This document shows, piece by piece, positions 51,733-63,200 of a stretch of DNA of 64,000 nucleotides. Origin of the DNA: Mytilus edulis. Its lineage: Eukaryota; Mollusca; Bivalvia; Mytilida; Mytilidae. The stretch spans positions 46,091,601 to 46,155,600 of the forward strand of contig NC_092356.1 of NCBI RefSeq assembly GCF_963676685.1, read 5' to 3'. The notes under the pieces were generated by a model. The model saw nothing but the letters and a program-made list of their open reading frames with translations, was not told the origin of the DNA and ran no database searches. Positions within the stretch are counted from its first letter, which is position 1. Each line of letters begins with the position of its first letter. Position numbers and translations under genes: made by a program.

Positions 51733-54700
51733 TAAAAAATAAAAAAACTGTATTTACATGTCCAAAATATCCATATACTTACGCATGACGCCTGAAAATA
51801 ATTAAAACAATAGTTTAAAAATTATTTGAAATTAAAGACTTTTAAAAGAAACAAATTGTTGATAACTCTTGAATACAAACTTTCAAAATCAAACAAAGCG
51901 TTTCGTGTTGACAAATATACAACCCAATTTGTTTTAAACAAATCGAAAAATGAATAAAGATTTGTCGAAATGTTGCGAAACATTCAAGCTGTATCGATCC
52001 GATGTCATGTATATCTGTTTATGGCAACTACATGTACACCTTAGGAAAGCAATACTAAATCAAAATGTTTACAACATATATAATAGAGATGTCAAACAAA
52101 ACAAATATTTAAAACAAAAAGATAATTGCGCTAAAAGAAACGATACCCGGCTTGCAATTTGGTACGCCAGACTTTATAAGAATTATCAGTGGAGCTCGTT
52201 GCTTAGATCCCTCTAAATACTTCGTCTCTGTATAAATGAGTGAGTTTTTCTAATTTAATTGAACAACATAATACACCTCAAGTTGTTAAATATATATATC
52301 TACTTAGTACTTCACTCAGCTTACTGCGTTCACAATTTTGTCCTGTGTAGCCTGCATGGCAATTGCAAAAGTAACCTTGTTTGCCGTCATAACAGCTTCC
52401 ATGACCCTTGCAAGGATCTGGTAAACAATCTAAAACAATAAAAGTAGTAATATAAAGTTCATAATAATCCAGTTGAACAATGGTAATTTTAATATCTGTT
52501 TGGGAATCACTTATACAAATACTCGTTTCTTACATTATTGTTATTACAGACGCATGTCTGAGGTGTATAGTTTGACTCTTCCTCTGGTATCTTTGGTCCT
52601 TCTTTTTCAATATCACAATTGAAAAAAAAATGTTATCTCAATAAACATGGTATTGATGAATAAGGCGTACTTAAAATACAATAACATTGTCTTGTCCTTC
52701 CAGTATTCAACTTGAAGTTCTAACATATAATGAAATATTAAGATATAGACAAAATATACTTAAGGAACCTTCAAATTCATAAGTGAAATTGAACTTACAA
52801 CGCCATGGCAAAAAACGAAAACAAATCAAAGAGACAAACAACAGTACACCAATAACATAGAAAACTAAAACCTGAGCAACACGAAACCCACAAAAACCTG
52901 GGGAGATTGCAGGATCCGGAAGGGTGAGCAGATCCTACTTCACTAGTGGCAGTCGTCGTTTTGTAATGTAAGTACATGTGTATTAGGTAAAATAGGTGTT
53001 ATACATACAATGTAAGATGTGAAAAAGATTTGACACAGTCGAAAGAGCAAAATGTACTTACGATTGGCAACTGTAATAAGAAAAATAAGCATCAAAATAG
53101 GTAAAAGCACTTGAACATATAATACTTGCTGTGTTATAACAATTTTTGCTAATTGACGATCACGTTATTCATATTTATCATATACTTAGCATTAATATGA
53201 TAGCTTTTGCATATGTGTAATGGGCGGAAGTGCACAAGCCATATCTTCCCACCCGGGCTGATAACCCATAGCCGGTGCATCTCGTGCAAAAAAACCCATA
53301 TCAGTGCCTCTCGTGCAAGTTACTTCCGGTGTTTCCGTCATCGGTTGTTTACTTTTCCATTGTGACGTCAGGTGTTTTTTATGACGACGTCAAAATTTAC
53401 GGGAACTTTTGTGGGGATAGTTTACTACTTGCTAACAAATGCCATTGACAATTATGAATCATTTTATAGTACAACAAACATGGAGTAGTAATGATCGTAA
53501 AACTCTTCCAAATTTTCAATGTTTCAAAATGCCTCTATAGGAAATGTTACCATAAATATATAAGAAGTTAATGATGCTGTTGTTGGACAACTATAGTATA
53601 TTTGATTCATAATTTTAATTTTCTTTATAAAATGTTTGACTGTTTTAGTTATTGCATTAGTTTATTTGCCTTACATAAAACTATTGTCGGAAGTATATGA
53701 TAAAGCGATTAATACATGGCCTTTTCCATATCAGCGTGGGTATCATCCCTCGACCCATATAAGCACCTCGACTCCGTCTCGGGCTGATATTGGGGTCTCG
53801 GGAAGATACCCAGGCTGATATGGAAAAGGCCATGTATTAATCTCTATATAATATTCATTGTAAAACTTATTTACTTGGGTAAGACATTTTTGAATTCATC
53901 GGTTTATACCCTAAATAGTGTCTTTCAAAGTTGAAAAAAATATAACAGGCGAAGTATTGCTACAGGGAATCACAATTAATAAGTAAATACAGTACGTATT
54001 GGAATCATGTCTACAAAACTGTGCTATACCAATTATTATATTATTTACAGTACCATGTGGTTTACACTTCGAAAAACTAAGGATTTTTTTATCCCAGGAA
54101 TAGATTACCTTAGCCGTATTTGGCACAACATTTTGGAATTTTGGGTCTTAAATGCTCTTCAACTTTGTACTTGTTTTGCTTTATAACTTTTTTGATCTGA
54201 GCGTCACTGATGAGTCTTATATGGACGAAACGCGCGTCTAGCGTATTAAATTATAATCCTGGTACCTTTGATAATTTTTAAACCACTGGGTCGATGCCAC
54301 TGCTGGTGGACGTTTCGTCCCCGATAGTATCACCAGCCCAGCAGTCAGCAGTTCGGTGCTGACATGGATATCAATTATATGGTCATTTTTATAAATTTCC
54401 TGTTAACAAAACTTAGAATTTTTCGAAAAACTAAGGATTTTCTTATCCCAGGAATAGATTACCTTAGTCGTATTTGCACAACATTTTGGAATTTTGGGTC
54501 CTCAATGCTCTTCAACTTTGTACTTGTTTGGCTTTATAACTATTTTGACCTGAGCGTTACTGATGAGTCTTATGTAGACGAAACGAAACGAAATCCTGGT
54601 ACCTTTGATAACTTTGTTTCGAACATTCAAAGAACAAGCATGACTTTTAACAATCCTAAATGAATTTTATTTTCTGTCAATTTTTTAGTAGATATTTTTT

Positions 54701-57153
54701 ACGTGAAACAATAACCGAAAGTACAATGGAATGAAGAAACAGTCTAACCTGTATTACATTGCTTTCCTGTATATCCTTTATTACAATGACACGTATAACC
54801 TGATAGACTATTCAAACAAGTTCCTTGTCCTGAACATGGATCAGGATGACAGTCTGTTGATTAGATAACTAAAGGTTTAATTTTACCATTAGTATATTTA
54901 TAATTATCTACGTTTAGGCAAAATAACATAATTTTATATAGTGTTTATTCTCGATACATTACTTTTACGTTTGCATTTTACTATTCTTTTTTTGTTGTTG
55001 ACAACTTTGGTTCTTTCCAGGATGTAATTGAAAGTTTCTCCTTCAAATTTTACAATATCAACCTGTTATCATGTTCCGTTCATGCAAATTATTCATACGT
55101 TTTGTATAAAAAAGATATAATTTTATTGTTATACCACTATGTTTAGTATTTATTTTAAAATCTCTATAACATTCATGTATTTATTCATAGTAAAAGCGTC
55201 CTGTAAAATGTCACGGACGTACGTCGATTGTAACGTCAAGCTGAGTGTAGATGAAGTTTCTGTATGTTATTGCACGTATACATCCGACATTTCGCAATCA
55301 TGAATATATGGATAGTGATATAAGTTTGAAGTTAATACATTGTATTTAAAGATTGTTCTTTATTGCAGATGGAAACAAGATTAATACTCACAATCAATAA
55401 CTGAAATAATAAATAAAAAACAAAGCTAATTCGTCATATAAGCTGCCAAAAAACCCCAATAGATTGGCGCACAGATGAAAATCATTATCAACACTAACAA
55501 CAAATCAAATAACAAAAAACAACAGAACAACAGAAAACACTAAAGGAAACACAATCAAAGCATAAAATACGATACTTAATGCTTAATAATGTTTATACAT
55601 AGTGGTATAAAATAAAGGCAACAGTAGTATACCGCTGTTCAAACTCATAAATCCATGGACAATAAACAAAATCAGGGTAACAAACTAAAATTGAGGGAAA
55701 CGCATTAAATATAAGAGAACAACGACACAACACTACAATGTAACACACACAGAAACAGACCAATCATCAGACAAAATCCCACGAGAATAACAAATATAAC
55801 ATCAAAACCAAATACATGAATTTGGGATAGACAAGTACCGTGACACGTATCATTGCAATGTGAATTTACACTCAAAAATAAGAAAAAAACAAACGACGCA
55901 ACGCTAAAATGTAACACACAGAAACGAACTATAATTTAACAATGGCCATATTCCTGACTTGGTACAGGACATTTTTAAGGACAAAATGGTGGGTTGAACC
56001 TGGTTTTGTGGCATGCCAAATCTCCCTCTGTTATAGCCAGGTTAAATATAACATTAAAATAACAACTGAACACCACAGAACTACAATATAAATAAATTGG
56101 AGAACACAATTGACAAAGAAACACACGAACAACAGCCAACAAAAGGCAACAAGTTTATAATTTTAATACGCCAGAAGTGCATTTTGTCCACACAAGATCT
56201 ACTAGTGACGCCCAGATACAAAAGTTTGAAAGCCGAAACAAGCACAAAGTCGAACAGCATCGAGGACCAAAAGATAAAAAAAGTTGTGCCAAAAACGGCC
56301 AGGGTTTTCTGTTAGTTACCAGAGCATCCCTATTATTTAGAATAATTTATACTTTTGCAAACAGTAAATTTAAAAACACCCTTTTTTAAAATACAAATAT
56401 GCAGAACGAACATTTTGCTAGACTATAACATCTCTTAAGTAAACTTGACCGTATATGGATTTACCCACTGATATCAGGTCCAGTTTCGGAATATAGCTCC
56501 CGTATTGTTTAAGTGAAGATGTTAATTTGCAATAACACGGCGTAACTATAATAAGAATATGTAGGACAGCATAGCAAACCTACAAACTATTCAATGTTGC
56601 AAACCTAGTTTAAACATATTTATTTAGAGGGGGTTGAGAAACAAGTTATTGCAACTTATTGTAATCCTTTCCCAATTTGAGGGTGCGAGTACTGCATTGT
56701 AGCGGCATTAGCCTGCTCTTTTTCGAAATCTACAAGGGTGTCTTTTACGTTCAAGAGATATTACTCTTTCTTAACACGGGCCAGCCATTTATCATCCCCT
56801 TCCGACGGTCTATAATCGTTTCTCAAGACCATACTCGAAAAACTTCTTGTGGTCATAAGCAAAGAAATAATAAGGTAAAACAAGAACAAAATTTCCACTA
56901 AGGCACATTTTAATTAAATATATATTTACCTTTATTGCATGTTGATCCTGTATATCCATTTTGACAGAAACATGAAAATCCAGATGGACTGTTAGTACAA
57001 TGTCCATTTCTATTACACGGATCAGGGTTACAATCTGTAGGAATAGGAACTGTTAAATCAAATTGAATTACTTTTCATTACAAATTGAACATTTTACAGT
57101 TCCAAGTTAACACTTCTCAGGTTAAATTCTAATGTCCCATGTAATAGCATTTG

Positions 57154-57244
<91 letters not shown>

Positions 57245-60200
57245 TCTCGTTGTCAATGACATTTCTAAGTCCCATATTTTGAACATTTCGCAGTTATTAT
57301 TTGACAATTCAAACTTGTAAATATACATTACTTATCTGTTAACTTTATAAGTCAATAATGTCTTTACCGGGAATGCCAGATTGAATCTGCTCACACGTTT
57401 GTTGCATCTTAAATTAATGTCTTAATTTTTATGAGGTTCGAATTGGTCAGTTTAAATTTGTTTATGTACATTAAATGAAGTGGGATTTAAACGTTTGTTT
57501 GTCATCGCTTTGTTGTTTGCCTTTATTTTTTTTTAATTGTGTATAAACGTTTGATACTCGTTTTGGTAATTTTGAAACGGTATTCCATACTATGGACATG
57601 AGAACATTTTAAATCTTAAATTGCAAATATTGTGTATCCTGTTCTGAAAATTGTTTTTGTCGTCTTTACTTACAACCATAAACTTATAATACTTACAATC
57701 AACAACTGCAAGAGAAAAAAAATATTTTAACATGAAATATATAGACTTCACAATACATTTGGATTTTTCAGAAAAAAGAAAAAAAGATTTGATTCAAGTT
57801 TGAAAGAGAAAAAAAAGGTTCATCAATTCATGAAAAACACGAATATATCCCTAGTACACGGATGTCCCATCCGCACTATCATTTTTTTTTATGTTCAGTC
57901 GACCGTGAAAATGGCGAAAAAACTCAAATTTTGCATTAAAATAGGAAATATCATATCAGAGGGAACATGAATACATATGATTGAACTTCATCTTCATCAA
58001 AACCTACCGCGAACAAAAACTTTAACCTGACGCGGGACAGCCGGACGAATAGACGAACAGACGGACGGACGAACTGACGCACATACCAGGAAACATTGTG
58101 CCCATGAATAGCGCAAACAATTGATTAACCACACGAAAAAACTGTAAAGTAAAAGATAGCGAACTATTGCTGTATAACAGATAATTATGAAGACGAAATG
58201 CGCCGCATTTCGTATTGAAAGATGTTATCAACATACCAGTATTACATGTTATCCCGGTATACCCCGTATCACATGTACACGAGAATCCGGTTCGTAGGTT
58301 GATACATTTTCCATGTCCACTGCATTGATTTGGTAAACAATCTGTCACAAAAGAAAATACCAAAATACTCATTCAACAAGTAAACCGTTTATAAAAACGT
58401 TTAATTAAGGGTAATCATATCCCGTGTTAGTCCTTTTGAAATGGATTCAAGTATGGTAATATAATGCGTATGATACATAATATTATTATACGCATATTTA
58501 TAGAACTTTATTCTGTATCTTGCAATTCAGTACTATTGCTATAACTTCATAACCGTCACATTTCGATTCATTCGTATCTTTTAAAAAGGATTAAACTGAT
58601 TAAAAAAGAATAGATAAAATATACCTTTAGAGTATAGAATATACCTTGAAACTGCAAATAGATTAAAAGCAAAACAAACCGAACCAAAACTCGATGAGTA
58701 ACTCAGTGTTAACATGAATATCAATAATGTGGTCATTTTTATAAATTTCCTGTTTACAAAACTTTGAACTTTTCGAAAAACTAAGGATTTTCCTATACCA
58801 GGCATAGATTACCTCAGCCGTATTTGGTACACCTTTTTAGAATTTTAGATCCTCAATGCTCTTCAACTTTGTACTTGTTTGGCTTTATAAATATTTTGAC
58901 ATGAGCGTCCCTGATGAGTCTTATGTAGAGTAAAAGCGCGTCTGGCGTACTACATTATAATCCTGATACCTTTGATAACTAATTACTCATTGTAAGATCA
59001 TTACTAGGCATTGGTATGGAATTGTTGTTGGAACAAGTTAGACACGTCTAGATCAATCAATAACAAAAATCAACAGACTAAAAGATAAAAAAAAACCACC
59101 AGCATGCAAAACGTAACATAGACTTGGCAAAACGAACCCAGTTTGGTGGTGATATCATATGCTTTGGAAGGGTAAGCATATCTTTATATGTGGCACCCGT
59201 CGCGTTGCACATAGAAGTACAAGCCCAGTGCCTAGTGTCATTTAATATGTCGTTTTCGGGGAAAACATAGAAATAAGGATATGATGTTTCGGTCTTAAGT
59301 ATTGCAAAGCTACAAAACAATACCTATGTATGTGAATTTAACGAGGAATTAAGAAATGATTGTAACGAAATTCCTGACTACATATAACTACAAAATGTAT
59401 TGGTAATTTGAAACCAAAATTTCACATAGACAAGGGTAAACCTTACCAGTTGGACTTATAAAACCAGGTTTAACCAACCATCATCTACATAAAATGCTTG
59501 TACCAAGTCAGGAATATGACGGTCGTATTCCATTCATTTTGTTGCCTTTAAAAGTCGAACGTGTTTTTGTTAATACTTTTCCATACACGTTGTAAGGATG
59601 AAACCAATCACAAGATGTCCCTTCTGTCGTCAATTAACTTATAAGCCTGATACCTTTGGTAACAATTTATATCTTAAGGTCGATGCCACTGCTGGTGGAC
59701 GTTTCGTCCTCGAGTGTATCACCAGTCAAGTAGTCAACACTTCGGTGTTGACATGAAAATGAATTATATGGTCATTTTTATATTTTTTTGCAAAAGTATG
59801 ATTTATATGAAATACTAAGGATTTTCTCATCCCTGGCATAGATTACTTTAGTCTTAATTGGGTCAACTTTTAGGAGTTGTATGTCCTCAATGCTTTTCAA
59901 ATTTAAACTTGTGTAGATTTTTACCTTTTTTATGTGAGCACCACTGATATTTTAAACATATTTATTTATAGTGGATTTGGAAACAAGTTACTGCAACTTA
60001 TATTTATCTCTTTCCACCTATAGGGTGCGAGTGCTGCCTTGACGCGTCATTAGCCTGGTTTTTTTTAAATATACAAGGGTGTCTTTTACTCGCAAGAGAT
60101 GTGGCTCTCTCTTAATACGGGTCAGCTATTTATCCCTTCACGTCCGACAAACTATCATCCTCGCAGATGGTGTCAAGGTATAGCCGAAAATTCAGTCCAT

Positions 60201-63200
60201 GAAATTTCTCCCAGGAGCGGGGATGGAACAAGGAACCTTTTTGTAAGTAGTCCGATGCACTAACAACTACACCACGGCTAGCGTCACTGATGAGTCTTAA
60301 ATAGAGCAAACAAGCGTCCGGTGTATTAAATTGAAAGTCTGGTACATTTGCTTACTATTAACATAAAAAAGGAAGTAAAATATAAAGAATACTATTTTAA
60401 CAGATTTTCAAAATGTGCAGTACTTTGAAAAAAAATAAGATTGTAACTTTATATTTGTAAAGAATGCTGACATAGTGACACAGATTCTATATTTTGTCAT
60501 TCGAACCAGTTGTGTTACATTTTATAATTATAAGGTTGAAGCTGATCAAACTGTATTCTGTTTTGTATGGTACATGTTATGCACACCAAATTCATTCAAT
60601 CAAACAAGTTATTGTTTATCCATCATCATGTATAAGTTTCTTCATTGCCCTCATGATATCTTGTCTTTCTTGAAAGCATATTGTATGCATCTACTCTGTA
60701 TTTTTAACATGATATCGTGTTTTATTTTAATTTCACAGATAGAATTAAAATTTATTGAAATCATTTAATTTTATTATGTTTTCATTTGTTTCTTACGCGG
60801 CGAAGTAAAAACGATGTTCACTCAAAGATAAATAATAATAATACATATAATTCTGATATAAATTATTCCACTCACGTTCACATGGTAACCACTGGTTATT
60901 ATTTAGACAGTAGCAGACTCCATTTACGCAATATCCACCTTTCATGCATGAAACATTATGGCAAGGATCATCTGGTCAACAATAAATATTCGTTTAGTTT
61001 TTGGTTATTTGCTTTAATTTTTGTTTCGTTTGTTGGTTATTTCGTTATCACATGAATGTTACAGTTAGTCGAATTATGTGACAGAGAGGTAAATATATAT
61101 TTATACAGAAGCACTTTAAACATCAAACAGTGGTTAGTTAATGGTAATGTATTGATGAAAACGAGTCTAAAATTCTTGTGAAATAATAGAAAGGAATTCA
61201 AACGAACGTCTAGAACAATTTTGTTTTGTAATTTTATGAAACTTAAACAGAAAGAGTAACATTGACACATTTATTATGACCATGTGAACATGCATGAATT
61301 TATCTTAATTATGTATAGGAGTTCTCCTCCTTTGAAAAAATGATTACCAATTTGTTATGAAAACAATATTGTTCAGCAAAAGATAAATTTGAAAAACCGA
61401 AAAAATTACCTGCAAAATAACGTCCGCAAGTAAGTAAAAAAAAATAATGTCATGTTGTCACAGTGGTAAATGTATATGTTATCAACTTATGATAATTTTT
61501 GGAATTAGTTGGATAGTGGATAGTTTTCACATTTGCTTTTATACCTTATCTTGTTCTTTATTTTTCTCTATGTATCAATCAAAAATGATCTTGGTAATTG
61601 AAACAATATGGTAGAAATTAACAAACGGATGTGCAAATCTGAAGTCAGCAGGGAAACACAGAAAAAGGTCAAATGTGTCAATTTTCCTCTCCTGAATAAT
61701 GGCTTATGCTCAGTATATGTTTATGCGCCCATACATGCTTTAAGTATGATAAACAAGATACATTTAGTTTTGATGTCGTCGATTTTCATTTTCGGAATAA
61801 CAACTTATGCTTCATTTATTAAAAAAAAACTCATTTGAAGGTTTTGTTATTATTCATAAGAGGATATATTTATAATGATAAAACATTTTTTTTTTTTGAA
61901 AGAAATTATGAAACACACCCGATCATGATACAAAAAGAAAATTTTTGTACATGAAAGAAGCAAGACATATGCTCGATCATTATTTTTGTAACATTTATTG
62001 AGAGTAAATACTGGGATCAACCCGCAATTTTTTCTTAAAATATCCTGTACCAATCCTAGAAAATGGCAGTTGTTAACTTGCTGTTCGTTTCTGTGTGAGT
62101 TGCATCGTCGTTTGTTTTTGTTACACTTCAGTGTTTCTGTTGTATCTTTGTTTTCCTATTAGAGTTGATGTGTTTCCCTCAATTTTAAGTAGTGACCTGG
62201 ATTTGTTTTCTCTCAATCGATTTATATGACTTTTGAACATTAACTTACAGTTTTGACACTGATCACCTGAATATCCAGTTGTGCAAGAGCAATGTCCGTC
62301 ATTACAAGATCCTCCATTTTTACAAGTTATACCAGCACATGTGTCATCTACAACACGATATAAACTGAATGGATATTCAGTAACGAGAACAGATATCATG
62401 CATACAACTATAAAGTATTAACATAGACGTTTTGAATTAACATTACAGGAACGTTATTGGTTGTTGAAAGAACAAACCAGCAGAATTTAAAGATCAAGAG
62501 TAAATAAGCAATTACTCGCAAAACATCTTATTTTCGTACTGGAGGACACAGCAGCCAACAATCAGGTGGCGTAAATACTACACAGACCTCCTTAGGATTG
62601 AAATTACACATTCAACTACAATCACGTTCATACGTCCTACAGAGAGTCGTGTAGTTATTGATCATGTCACAACAGCTCAGCTCAACAATATGTATTAGTT
62701 ACCTAAGAGGGGCAAAAGATATTAGAGGTACATTCAATTTCATTGATCGAAAATGAACTGACAACGGCATGGTGAAAAAAGAAAAAGACACACAAACGTC
62801 AAATAATAGTACACAAGATAAAACAAAGTTGTGTTGCTCATGTTATTACAAACCCGGGAAATAGTCTAATTCGGTAGGTCACATTCGTGAAAAGGGAAGG
62901 GGATTGTAGTTACACCTTAAGGAACATATGCGATATCATCTGTGAAACGAAAAAAACTAGTGATGGCGTCCGTAAAATTTAGGAATGGTTTCAACTTCAC
63001 CATTTGAAGATCTTGGTTTAATATCTTCCTTATGAGCAGTAACTCTTGCAAGGAAATCATGAAAGGAAATACAAGTCTGGGGATATCGTAGTAATGAGGG
63101 GATATATACCCCGTTAAATAATTTGATTTATTTAAAAAAAAAATCACAGGTTCAACTATAAGTCTAAAGGAAGACTGAAAACAGCAGATGAAAAAGTGAT

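Noticed and set aside
51474-51788. A 104-codon plus-strand frame ending in a Tyr run
   Set aside because: The frame depends on the (ATT)n tract and overlaps a microexon of the other strand.
57122-57328. Arg-Glu and Ser-Leu repeat frames
   Set aside because: Produced by the (CT)n microsatellite; no splice or domain context.
59440-59460. Possible microexon between EGF exons 60876 and 58237
   Set aside because: The space between splice-like motifs is 8 nt, which breaks the phase, and the site is part of an R2 repeat.
61405-61432. Possible microexon between EGF exons 62249 and 60876
   Set aside because: A donor-like gtaatt follows a 15-nt block, but no AG acceptor precedes it.
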